A DNA stretch of 18,449 bases from Chloromonas sp. AAM2. Lineage: Eukaryota; Chlorophyta; Chlorophyceae; Chlamydomonadales; Chlamydomonadaceae. A program made the translations under genes and the position numbers. This document shows, one piece after another, positions 8,535 to 18,389 of this stretch (the first letter of the stretch is position 1; each line of letters begins with the position of its first letter). The notes under the pieces were generated by a model. That model searched no databases. It was not told the origin of the DNA and saw nothing but the letters and a program-made list of their open reading frames with translations. The stretch covers positions 1-18,449 of the forward strand of contig QAXH01003871.1 of NCBI GenBank assembly GCA_004335635.1, in the 5' to 3' direction.

Positions 8535-11500
8535 TCAGATCAGAATCCAGGCTGCAGCGTCTGGTGGTTTCCGCACCTGTGAGACATACTCGTGAATCTT
8601 GTTGACGATGGGTGCGTTTGCCAGCTTCTTCATGGTTGGGCTGTTGGGCGAGGTGAAGGAGCGCCCGCTGCTGGTGGCCGCACTGACGCCCACACGTGCC
8701 AACAGGGCCTCGGAGTTCATGCGCTGAGGCCCGGATTCGTCCTGCACAGGTGGTTGACGAAATGAAGGCATGGACGCATGCATACACGCGACATCAACGA
8801 GAAAGGTCAGCAGTACTGGGCGAGGGTCAGTGCGGCAAGAGAACTGAAGCACGGACGCATACAATACTTTTCTACAAGGAAAGTCAATCAAAACAGGGTG
8901 CTGTCGTACAATCACGTGCGCTAACGGCGCATGTTGAAGAATGATGGGCCACCTGGAAGCATTGAGCAAGTGGTGTTAGAGACGCAGTGCCGGCCCGGAT
9001 ATCCCCAAGGCCGAATGTCCTTGCTCACCGAGAGCAATGCTGCAGCCCGTGAGCCCGCAAAGAGTGACGTCTTCACATCCCTCAGCTTGTCAGGCTTCTC
9101 GCTTGCTGCCGCCGCAGCCGCTGCCGCCTCAACCGCGCTGCGTGCCTGAAGGGCCGCCTGGCTGGGCTTCTTGAAGTTCATGGCGGGCGCGCCCACCACA
9201 CTGCCTGTGCGGCTGTCCATGACCACCAAGGAGTCTGCTCGCTCTGCCAGCAGCTCTTCCTGTAGCGTGCGCATGCCGTTCTTGAGGGGCTTGCCACCGA
9301 GGCCAGACTTGGTGAAGGACCCGTCTGACTGCGCCTGCAAACGGATGTAGCAGAGACAGGCTTCGTGTGCCTGAGGGCAAGGGTAATCACTGGCATGGAC
9401 TTTTGTGTTGCGTGCGATGGATCGCAGATCAGCTTTTTGCGAGTTTGGCTGAAGTCATGTTGAGTGACAGTTCTGACACATTGACCCAAATGCCACCGCC
9501 CTTGTTCGCGATGTTGCACAGACTCGCCTGGATATTGGTCCAGAACGCTTTGTCACAGTGACAGATATGATCCTTAGCCCGTGTCAGGACTGTGATGCTG
9601 AGTTAATCTGGAGAACTGTTATTGTCTTGTTTGTTCGTCGTAGACGAGCCGTGGGTCTGTGTGCTTGCATGGCTGCTGCATCTGCTGAAGTGAGCTTCAG
9701 ACACCCACCGGTTTGGAGTCCGCTGGCTTGCTGCCCCACATCTTTGCGAACAGTTTGGAGTACTTTGACTGCCCGTCGCCCTGTGTTTGCTCCTCCGTGC
9801 CGGTGGCCAGCAACCTGTGCAACAGCCATGCACATATGAACATAAACGTCAGTTGCAGCCTGGAGACACCTGGAGACACCTGGCCTGGGCACGCGACGAT
9901 GCGTTGTGCCTGGAGACACCTGGCTGGGCACGCGACGATGTCAGAAAACAAGCACCAGGTGTAGACGCATTGGATGCATTGGCAGTGGACGTCAACTAGC
10001 TGTGCCCTTACTAGCGCCACCTTCGTCTTGTATACACGTGTACACACAGATACAATTCCCTATAGCACCCTTTGCAGACCAATTTCACCTGACCGTTCAC
10101 ACCCCAAGAAAACCAACTCACTTATCCAGTGGCGGCCGTTCCATGATACCTCCCTTGCTGCCTGCTGCCATGGGCGATCTGGCACTGGTGCCGGCCTGTG
10201 CCGCCAGCCCCGGAGCTGCGCCTGAGGCTGAGTTATTCCTGGCGCCTGCGTGTGTGACAGTATTCCGCCAGTGTCGCCAGTGTCATCATTGCAGAGAAAG
10301 TGAAGCAAGCACGCTTTGCAGACTCTGCACATACAGCCCTGCCTAGGGTCGCTCGTGATTGTATAGATGCAGAATACGAGTGGATTTCTCTGTGATTGGC
10401 AGTTCTCTTCACGGCACAAGACGCCCAGGCTAATGTGTCATGTGCTGAGCTCTAACATTCAAAGCATACTGACTCACTCACCTGGCACTGCTGAGTCGTC
10501 TGACAGGATGCCGCTCTGTGGCTTGTAGTAGGAGTTGCTGCTTGACTCCACCATGAGCTGCTCGCTGGAGGTGGATACGCCTGCGGGGCTGGCTAGGGGA
10601 GAAGGGCGCACGAGGGGGGAAACTTTGCCCTGTGGTGAGGATTGCACACGGGGGAAGGCGCAGTCAGGTCAGTGTGGATTGCAGAGTGCGGGAAGGTACA
10701 GTCAGGGGAGGGCGAAGGAGGTAGGGGGAATGGACATAGCCCGGCAATGCCGAGGCCAGGATAGGCGGGGCACTCCAAGTGCATATTGTGCGGCCGCAGG
10801 GGAGCCAATGCTACAATGTCCTCCTGTCGTCGTCCGACAAAACCCATGTTGTGATTGGACAACAAGAGAAACCATGCAAAAAGAGAGACTAAAACGAGAC
10901 TATTACGCTCAATGCCTGAGGCTGCGCAAATGTCTGCCAATCGGGTCGTGGATGCATGTCTGTTACAAGTCCCCTGTCGCACCTGAGGCAACGAAAGCCC
11001 TGCCGGTGCTGCCCCTCCATGTGACACACCACTGAGCCGCGACTTGGCCAATGGCGAAGCCATGCCGCGCATGCTGTTGCTGGGGATGCGAGTGATGGGT
11101 GGCTGTGACTGCTGGCCGCTCTTGGTGGGGGATGTCGAGCCATTCCCATGGCTCACGCCAAAGTAGGACGCGTCGTCAGTCGTGGCGAAGTCTGTGATGG
11201 AGTAGGACGCGTCTTCGTCCATGATCATGCTTGAGTTGTTGCTGGCCTGCGTGACAATGTAAAATAAGGTTGGCTTAAGTTATGAAAAGGCAATCATGGC
11301 TGCATGTTGTGTGTTGGCCATAACCACTTGGCTCCTCAGTCTGCTCCTTGCAAGATCACTCCTGTGACTTGTCACATCTACCCATGTTCTGAATCTACGA
11401 TCTATCCACTGCCACCCAGCTGGCTGCCACGCCTGTACAGCCTGAGGCTATTCTTTCGCAGAAATCCACAATACCCGGCACAGCCGCTGCCCACCCTTTT

Positions 11501-14500
11501 CTTCCCACCTTGTTAGCAGTAGGTGAGAGCATGCTCTTCGGGCTGTCCAAGCTGCTATTGCTGCCGCATTCATCCGTCTCCAGCGCCCCTGGGCGTTTGA
11601 TGCCCAGTTTGTGCACATTGGCAACTGAGCTGCTGCTGACATTGCTGCTGGTTGCTATCGCTGCCGGGGGCGGTGGTGTGAGCACGGAGCGAGCACTGAG
11701 CTCAACCAGGAATTCCTGGGGTGCTCGCTGTTCTGGTGGCTTGTCTACTGGCTTGGCATATGTCAGCACTAAGGGCTGCTTGCCAAGGTCTGTGATGGTG
11801 GGCCGCTGAGATGCGTTCTGTGTGGGAGCACAACACAGGACTGAGGTCAAGGATGAGGCCTTGGGAACAGGGTTTGCGGACAGCATAGCAGCAAAATAGA
11901 CTGCATGCTGGGTGCAACGTACAGGACTGGAACGCAGGCTTACGACTCATGAGGCACAGGTCGTGCTGTTCAAGACCTGGTTGTGCACACATGAAAACAC
12001 CGTTGAACCCCTGCGTCGGTCTCATGCACTTGAGATTGCTGATTGTCCCCAGATTGACAACTGGTAGATAGTTGCAGGCCACCGGCCGGGTGAAAATTTC
12101 TTCCTCACATGTGTGAGACGAGGCGTAGACTCTCTCATGCCCTGTGATTATCCGTTCACCCGCTTCAAAGTATGTCAAACATGACTGAACTGCACACACT
12201 CTCTCATCAGATGCAGCCTCATCAGATCAGTCATGTCCCAACCCGCCGCACCTTGCAGAGCGCTGTGCTGATGAACTTCTTGGCATCCTCTGACATCCAG
12301 GCGGGGAACTTGGGCTGCTTGTACATGATGTGCTCGTATGTGGCTGCACGTGACTCCTGCTCAAAGGGCGGGTAACCCACCATGAGCTCGTAGCACAGGA
12401 TGCCAACGGCCCATGCGTCCACCTGCATGACACACGCAACGAAGCTCGCCTTGCTGTCCCAGAACTGGTAAATCGGCAAACCGAAACTAGCAACCCAACT
12501 CTCGCTTTTTCTCCCAGGGCTTGTGCATGTGCCCCGGCCGTGTTGGCCCGTTCATGTCATCCCAAAGCTGGCAAACTGGAAGCCGTTGTGTTGGCAATGG
12601 GGCTCTGCCTTGCTGTGGCTGCCCAACTCCTTGTGTGACGGCCAACCAGTGGCTGACCTCCCTGCTCAGTGCAATGGGGCACTGCCAGTCTTGGCTGCTG
12701 CTCCTGCAAACCTGCAGCTGTTCAGAGTGGGACCGCCTGTTTGATGAGTTCCATCTGCTGTGCTTCCAGATTCGTGCGCTGTGCTGCCAGCTGCATGTGG
12801 TCAGCTGCTCCCGCGGAGGTGCCAGCTGGATGTACTATGCCATTGGCTGCTTCTGCCGACCCGCCGACCATCAGAATGTGCCTGCGCTGTACCACAAGCT
12901 GAGAGCCGCCAGAAACACATATTGTGCTGCCAGCTGTTTGCTTAGCTGCTAGCCCTGATACACTGTCTGCTGAGCTCACACCTGCTTTGCTGCCCTGTTG
13001 CCTGCTTCCAGCACACTCACAGTTCCACCTGTCTTGCCAAACGTCAGCCTGAGGCAAGGCGATGCGTCTGACTGCTACTGGCAGGTGATGCCCAATACTT
13101 GTACCGAATGCATAGCCAGCTAGCCTGTGAGATGCATGGCGTGCATGTGATAGTGGTCTGGACAGCCCCTTAAGCCCTGACAGTGTAGGACCTGTTTTGG
13201 TATTTGGTCCTGATTTGATATATGGCTCGTTAGCGTGATTTCTTGAGTAGGGACTTTCCAGCTACTCGAAACTTCTATACATGATCATCACAGCCACCCC
13301 TCATTAACGTGATTGTTTTGGTGCCAGAGTGCCAGAATGGCATGTGGTAGGACCCTTGCATGTGGTCTGACATGGCGATAAGGGGGCCTGAGGCTGTTGA
13401 TGCCATGACACTGACACTGCCGAGATCGTTGAACAGACAACACGTCACGTGAAAACCACAAGACCAATATATATAGAATAAAATGATTGAAAGGTCCAAA
13501 GAATCAGGAAATCGCAGATAGGAGTGCCAGAAACGCATGTTCACACACCTGCGCTGTGTACGCCAACAGAACTTTGTCCTTATTCTCCTCGGGCCGACGT
13601 TTGTCCGGGCAAATCAGCACCTCTGGAGCCATGTAATCCTGCAGCAGCAATGCAGAGATGCATGGGCAGATGCTGTACAAAGTCCTTTACAAGCAAGCTA
13701 CTCCCAACTTAATAAATCAAGCCAGAAGACACTGCGTGTACCTCGAATGTGATGTAGCTGGTCGCATGGCATGGCAGCAAGCTGGCAGCAGAAGTTCAGT
13801 CGCCTGTCTGCATGCGTAAGTCGAAGCATGCCCTTTCCTGTCATGGCATGCTGTAGACCTTGTGCGCATACATGTTGTGAAGCATGGCCTTTTCTATCAT
13901 GGCGTTCTGTAGACCCTAGCAAGGCACTATCAGGCACATTTCACTCACCAAGGTGCCTGCCCGTGTGACCGGTCTTTCCTGGGTGTAAGCTATTGATAGC
14001 CCAAAGTCTGCTATCTTAATCACGCGCTGACTAGTGAGCAGGATGTTCTCAGGCTTGATGTCTCGATGGATGATGCCCTGCATGGGTGGAAAGGCATCCA
14101 AGCTCTGTATGCATGTTTTCCCTACACACGCTTTTCCTGGCCCCATTGCAGTGCACGTGCTGATCACCCTTGCCCGCTCTGCTTCTTGCAGTCGGGCCTG
14201 GGGCCACATATAGGCCTGCCTCAAATACATGGAGCTGCTGGATGCCGGGTTGCTGTACTGGGTTGCATGGCCGGGCTCCCCCTGTAGCACAGCTACCATT
14301 TGAGGCTTGCGCCATGGCGATCGCCAGGAAGGTGTTGCGCGTGTGATCAACACTTATGCTGTCATGTGGCTGTTGAAACGCTGAGCACTGGCGCTGCTGA
14401 GCATTGGCTACTGCTGGCTTAAGTGGCGCGCAGTCTGGACATTCAGAAGCACGCACTTCACCTCCTGCTGCACGAACAGCCGTGATTGCTGCTGTGACTG

Positions 14501-15612
14501 TACTGTGACGTCAGAGTGAGAATAATGACTGTGACCTGTCATCTGAGGGGTGACCTCCACCATCATAGTATCGCGGTGTGTCGTATTCCCCTTCACTTGA
14601 AGGTTGGACGGGCTGGAGTCCCTGCCGTCTTGTGAGTTCGAGAAAAGGAAAGGCCCTTGTTGGTGAGCTGGATGCATGTAATGGACTGTAATGGAATGAC
14701 TGTAACATACTGGATGCACTGGTTCTGCATGCAGTGTTGCCCTGCTTCAAGCTGCTCACCAGGCCATGCAGGTACTGAAGTGCATTGAGGAAAGGCACTA
14801 CGATGTCACGAACGGTATACTTCTCCTTGATGGTGCCTCCATTGCGCTTAAGGTCTTCAAACAGATCACCCCCTCCTGCAAACTCTTGTACCATGTAGAC
14901 GTTCTTCTCATCCTCAAATGCTGCAAACAGTTTGATGATGTTGACATGGTCCAGCTGAATATGAATTCGGATCTCGCGCTCCACTTGATATCTGCAATGT
15001 GCATGTGCGTGTCCAGTGAGCAGGGTTCTGGTGCTGAGGCAGCATGCGCCAGCACTTCAAAGCTATAACCCGAGGCTGCGATGCAACCATCCTCCACACC
15101 TGTTGAGCGTGCTGAGCTTCCGCTTGCGATAGAGCTTGAGCGCCACCTGGATTCCTGATCGCCGGTCAGTAGCCATGTACAACAGACTAGTTTTCCCCCG
15201 GTACAGCTCCTTATGCAAGTCGAAGTCTTCCACCCTCCTGTTGCGAGGCAAAGCCCACAGCAATTGTGACTTAGGCACACATTTGCCGGCTGCCTCAAAC
15301 ACTTCAGCAGGGAGGTCGTACCCACCATTGGCCTTGGCGCGCCATCGCTTCAGGAATGCTGGTGGAGACAGCAATTGTTCGCAGCTCACCGCCTTCGGTG
15401 ATGTAGATGTGGTCTTTCACTATGCCTGCAAGTCGCCCAATACGCACGCAAGTGTTTCCAAGGACAAGGGCTTGCACACTGGCCATGACGCAAGCTGGCA
15501 GAACCATTAGCAGCATCATGCATGGCTTACCTGCAGTCGGAGCCAGAACAGTGTAAGGCGGAGGCTGCCCTGGCGCCAAGCCAGTGGCAGGAGCCTGGCC
15601 TTCGTTGGCCAT
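8535..15612 (-). CDS. CALK: CALK, aurora-like protein kinase, 13 exons
   Basis: Exons, all GT-AG and in phase: 15612-15531, 15358-15100, 14991-14760, 14077-13949, 13638-13549, 13422 is not an exon boundary but 12422-12252 is exon 6, then 11817-11509, 11246-11030, 10592-10482, 10245-10122, 9814-9709, 9334-9029 and 8741-8535. The product is 780 residues. The kinase domain is at about 72-333: a degenerate glycine loop ([12 protein letters not shown], 79-90), VALK Lys102, helix-C Glu120, HRD Asp197, DFG Asp215, activation-loop TRAGT with Thr229, and MAPE at 237-240. An insert with [13 protein letters not shown] follows APE and precedes DAWAVG. This degenerate loop and insert match what I know of Chlamydomonas CALK, which governs flagellar detachment and resorption and is phosphorylated in its activation loop. 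Residues 340-780 are Ser/Pro/Ala-rich and probably disordered, with an Ala run in exon 12. Exons 8/9 are joined by choosing donor GTGTGT at 11029. A further donor (GTGCGG at 8576) could change the last 14 residues. Confidence 0.92.
9857..9940. repeat. Minisatellite in kinase intron 10
   Basis: The phrase GCCTGGAGACACCTGG, then CTGGGCACGCGACGATG, occurs twice in tandem (about 9857-9907 and 9908-9940). The first unit has an extra internal GAGACACCTG step. It lies wholly in the intron between exons 11 and 10. Confidence 0.85.
12451..12480 (-). repeat. CAGTTCTGGGACA dispersed repeat, copy c
   Basis: The minus strand reads TTTGCCGATTTACCAGTTCT followed by GGGACAGCAA. It sits at the 3' end of kinase intron 5, with its edge about 27 bases before the acceptor of exon 6 (12422). 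Confidence 0.6.
13824..13916. repeat. Tandem duplication in kinase intron 4
   Basis: GAAGCATGCCCTTTCCTGTC and its continuation to TGTAGACC (13824-13861) recur with a few changes at 13879-13916. The period is 55 bases. It lies wholly in the intron between exons 5 and 4. Confidence 0.85.
14588..14629 (+). repeat. Dispersed 42-base repeat, copy 2
   Basis: This stretch matches the reverse complement of 4681-4722 at 37 of 42 positions. It lies in kinase intron 3 (14759-14078), antisense to the kinase transcript. The B-box-like piece here is GGGCTGGAGTCCC. Confidence 0.55.
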
Positions 15613-16269
15613 GGCGACAAACTTTGCCCCTTGGTGTCAGAGCTGTCGCCAGGAGCTCATGCAGCAGTTAATGGATGGTTGCAAGCCGTGCAGCAGCGGA
15701 GTGCGAGTGGTAATTCAACTGTTCAGGCCACTTTCTGTCTCTTCCATGACCCCATCGCAGATCGTCTTTGAATGCAAGTACTAGGTTGTGAGTGTTGGAT
15801 TTCGTTGATTGTGAAAGGCCAACAACCACAAAGTAGGGCGGAGATTTTTTTAAGGGCGTTGTACAACACACTGTCGATGCATACCTTCGACTGTCTTGCT
15901 TGCTGTCGTCGGCCGATGCGATTTCACTCGCAAGAACTCATGCAACGTTGGTTTTGTCAACCGCTTGCCGCCAGGTGGCGTGACAGTTTGAGGTGGAATG
16001 ACAGTTTAACAGGACTGTTTCCCTCCTATATAAAAGGACAGCCTATCTATCCACCAGTGTGAAATTCAACATCCAAACGAGGTCAAAAAGTCCCTGCCAT
16101 TCGACTGACACACAAAGGTCGAGGCCAAGGTTTGGGGCACTGCCAGAGCCGGTCTACTACGCACAGGTCCTAACATGCTGTTGTACTTCCAACTCAGCTG
16201 GACCCACGATGCTCGCCAAAAAAATGCTTTTTCTTTGCCCATGAACACGCAGTTAGTGATGGCGCAGTG
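15613..16269. promoter_or_regulatory. Probable bidirectional promoter
   Basis: These 657 bases separate the ATG of the kinase (minus strand) from the ATG of the divergent small-membrane-protein gene (plus strand). The plus-strand side has a TATA box. The kinase side has no clear one. No convincing coding frame is present. Confidence 0.45.
16027..16036 (+). promoter_or_regulatory. TATA box of the divergent plus-strand gene
   Basis: TATATAAAAG is a near-canonical TATA element. A start of transcription about 30 bases later would fall near 16060 and give a 5' leader of about 210 bases before the ATG at 16270. Confidence 0.45.
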
Positions 16270-16439
16270 ATGAACCCCAGCAGCAGCAGCAGCAGCAGCA
16301 GCGGCACAGCAGGAAGCAAGGCAGCAGGGCAGCAGGAGCAGGACAGCAATGAGGGCATGCTGTGGTGGTGCACGCAATTGGGGTTGGGTGTGGTTGGGGT
16401 GCTTACATGGATGAGGTGGCCAGTATATCAGCCTTTCAG
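16270..16439 (+). CDS. Small membrane protein, exon 1 (later exons unresolved)
   Basis: From ATG 16270 the frame encodes 56 codons plus two bases and meets a donor AG|GTAATT at 16440. Without splicing it would stop after 57 codons. The product starts MNPSSSSSSSSG (encoded by an AGC run, 16278-16302), then a Gln/Ala-rich stretch to about residue 30. A hydrophobic segment, LWWCTQLGLGVVGVLTWM, follows at about 32-49, and then RWPVYQPF. That resembles a short soluble N-terminus and one membrane anchor with a positively charged exit. I do not recognise the family. Support comes from the TATA box upstream, the head-to-head arrangement with the kinase and the donor in place. I could not identify exon 2. 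A chance frame is the alternative. Confidence 0.45.
16278..16302 (+). repeat. (AGC)n microsatellite coding for poly-Ser
   Basis: Eight AGC codons in a row (the last run ends before GGCACAGCAGG) give the poly-Ser tract in the predicted small membrane protein. Similar GCAGCAGG phrases continue to about 16345. Confidence 0.85.
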
Positions 16440-17045
16440 GTAATTCAGTGCCTGCTCCGCCACCAGCCTCCAATCGCGAACACAGTGGCCTGTGTTTTGC
16501 CGCTCACACAAGCAAACAGTGCCAGCATGGTGAAGCCATTGTTCTGGTGTCACGAAATGAGGTCTGCTGGACTGAAACAGAAGTCAGTTTCAGTTCCCAT
16601 GTACCGTCTACTCTAACACGGATGTGACATGTATGGGCAGTGATCACCAGTGTTGATCACACACCACGAGGCGATTTCTTTCTTAACCACGCACAGCAGC
16701 CTGTCCCAGAACGGCACCATGCCGTGTACCAACATTGCGCTGTTCATTCTGTTGTGGACCAACACACAGACTACAGTGGTGAGTCACTCAGTGTGAGTGT
16801 GCAATATGAGCACAATCGCCACTTTTACTCCCAAACACAAACAGTTACCACATGAACTCGTCAAAGTGTCCCAGAACTGACAAACATCGGTTTTTTACGG
16901 TCTGCCGGGCTGGTTTTTGGCAGCTTGTTGATTTGAATGCAAGGCGTGGACCTGTTACTAGACGATGCATGTGCTCCGCGGCCTCTGGCAGGCAGCCTGA
17001 TTTCGGCAAGTGCTAGGACCACGCATGTTGTCGTACCCAGCGTGG
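16440..17045. other. Downstream of exon 1; no exon identified
   Basis: Several AG acceptors occur (for example TGAAACAG at about 16580), but none opens a frame that clearly continues the small membrane protein. The stretch contains a weak copy (16701-16716, minus) and a good copy (16867-16886, minus) of the CAGTTCTGGGACA repeat. Confidence 0.4.
16867..16886 (-). repeat. CAGTTCTGGGACA dispersed repeat, copy d
   Basis: The plus strand reads TGTCCCAGAACTGACAAACA, and TCGGTTTTTT follows. This is the inverted counterpart of copy e at 18401-18418 (one change in 18 bases), and both have a homopolymer T/A run on the inner side. The two enclose 17.0-18.4 kb like terminal inverted repeats. Confidence 0.65.
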
Positions 17046-17741
17046 TCAGTGTACTGGAGCAGGAGTAGTCAGGTCAGCAGGGAAAACCGCCTCCGTTGTT
17101 GTTGTGACTACCACTATCACTTGATAGACTGCTTGATTATGTAACAGCGGCCTGTTAGCCTCTGTCTTTTCGAGTTTTCGGACGGACGTTTCTGGAACGT
17201 TTTCCCGAGAATAGTCGTATCGCATGCATAGCTTGCCATCGGAGCACGCGATCTGCACTTTCGCAGGTTGCTGAACTCTGTAGTAATGACTTGATGCAAA
17301 ATCCTTTGAGCCGGCATCGTCGGACTCAGCGACTCAGTTTCCAGACTTCTCTTCATGCATCGACTGAGTTTCTCCAGACGCTTCCCTCACTTGTGTGATT
17401 GCCGTTTCTTGAGCACTGCCTGAAGTATACAAACCCGTGAATGTGTACAGTCCTGGCATAATGCGATATCGTGCCAAATCCTTCTCTAGCTTCTGCACCT
17501 GTTCACGCAACCCCTCGTTGGCGATCTTCAGAATCTTAGCACCGGCACCGCCTCCTGTGGTGCGTTGGCTGACTGGGACTTGGGTCTGCGTGGGGCTTGT
17601 GACTTCGCCGGCTTAGCAGCAGGACTGTTTTGGAACCTGTAGCTGGCTCCTGCGTGGGTGGGCTGGTGCTCGGCGACTTAGCGGTCTCTGAAGGTGATTT
17701 GGTTACCTCAGAGTCACCGAAAAGATCGTCAGTACGTTGCT
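17046..17741 (-). pseudogene. Decayed or intron-bearing coding sequence with a coiled coil
   Basis: On the minus strand one frame is open from 17612 to the stop at 17046, 189 codons, broken only by a TGA at 17336-17334. It contains a heptad stretch (KIANEGLREQVQKLEKDLARY) and later CSDGKLCMRYDYSRENVPE. A GTGAGG donor at 17390 and in-phase acceptors such as GTTCAG near 17268 could remove the TGA as an intron. Further upstream, 17741-17630 reads in another frame (DDLFGDSEVTKSPSE, Ser/Pro/Thr-rich), after an acceptor TGTGTGCAG. The frame changes at an A run (17631-17628), where a one-base indel would continue a Lys/Pro/Ala-rich linker. This pattern suggests a degenerating gene. The family is unknown. 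It may be the downstream part of the element carrying the IDPG motif. Confidence 0.35.
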
Positions 17742-17952
17742 CTGCACACACGCAGACACAGCGGGTTTGGTAGCAAGGTTGCAACGGTGAACAGATAGGG
17801 CTGAGACCTGGGCATGGCATGACAACTCGCCTTCTCGTCGGCCACAATACTAGTGCATCCGCCTATATCTGGCATAAACCTTGACCTGAAAACATGACCT
17901 GACCATCCGCGCATTGCCAATGCAAATCTAGCTTATGCGCATCTCGTGTGCT

Positions 17953-18375
17953 TCACTCACTCGTACCAGCAAGGTCTTTGAAGGCGCGCGTGCCTACGCT
18001 CCATGTGCTGTCCTGGTCGTCCACCACGGACAGCATATCCTTCTGCCCGGGGTCGATGGCTAGAATGCGCAGAGCTGTATCCGGCCTATCTGCGGCAGCG
18101 GCCAAGGCCGCGTCGGCTGCTCGGCGCGCGCTGTTGGCTGAATGTTTTGCGAGCTGCAGTAGTCAGACGATTGCATTCAGCGCTCTCTCTGCTTCATCCA
18201 CTGGTCGATCCTCGCCTTCATGCAATTTACGTTTGCGGGGCTGTGTCAACAGGTCGAACCTGTGGGTGTGCTGCAGCTCCCACCTGAGACTTGCCACCTG
18301 GCGCATGAGTTGGGCGGCCAGGTGCTGCAGACATCAAGGCCGTCTGTGACGCCTCTGCCAGTTGCTGAGACATTT
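17953..18375 (-). pseudogene. Fanzor/TnpB-like RuvC-I fragment, degraded
   Basis: The minus strand carries a protein-like frame from 18333 to 17953, broken by one TGA at 18165-18163. It reads a helical, charged part (LMRQVASLRWELQHTHRF, then a basic PRKRK), an Ala/Arg-rich linker, and then ALRILAIDPGQKDMLSVVDD (Asp at 18054-18052), followed by WSVGTRAFKDLAG. A hydrophobic strand followed by IDPG, a short strand, then a polar segment with an aromatic residue and LAG is the layout of RuvC-I in Fanzor/TnpB-type nucleases; this is recognition by pattern only. A donor GTGAGT at 17959 follows. A pyrimidine-rich acceptor ends at 18376 and a different frame (MSQQLAEASQTALM, from 18373) is used first, so a frameshift lies near 18320. 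No RuvC-II or RuvC-III motif is visible downstream, so it is not an intact nuclease. Confidence 0.4.
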
Positions 18376-18389
18376 GCTGGAGGCGGTGA

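Noticed and set aside
9857..9940. CRISPR-like array
   Set aside because: Only two to three directly adjoining units without unique spacers, inside a eukaryotic intron; it is a minisatellite.
10535..11035. Plus-strand frame of 166 codons
   Set aside because: It is antisense to kinase exons 8-9 and the intron between them, which have strong splice-phase and composition support.
12521..12952. Plus-strand frame of 143 codons, Cys/Trp-rich
   Set aside because: It lies inside kinase intron 5, has unusual composition and matches no family.
13466..13478. ATATATATAG as a TATA box
   Set aside because: It lies inside kinase intron 5 with no start codon or gene downstream in either direction that it could serve.
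17948..18349. Plus-strand frame of 133 codons, Ser/Arg/Cys-rich
   Set aside because: The minus strand over the same interval reads a more protein-like sequence with IDPG and heptad features, so this is probably its shadow.
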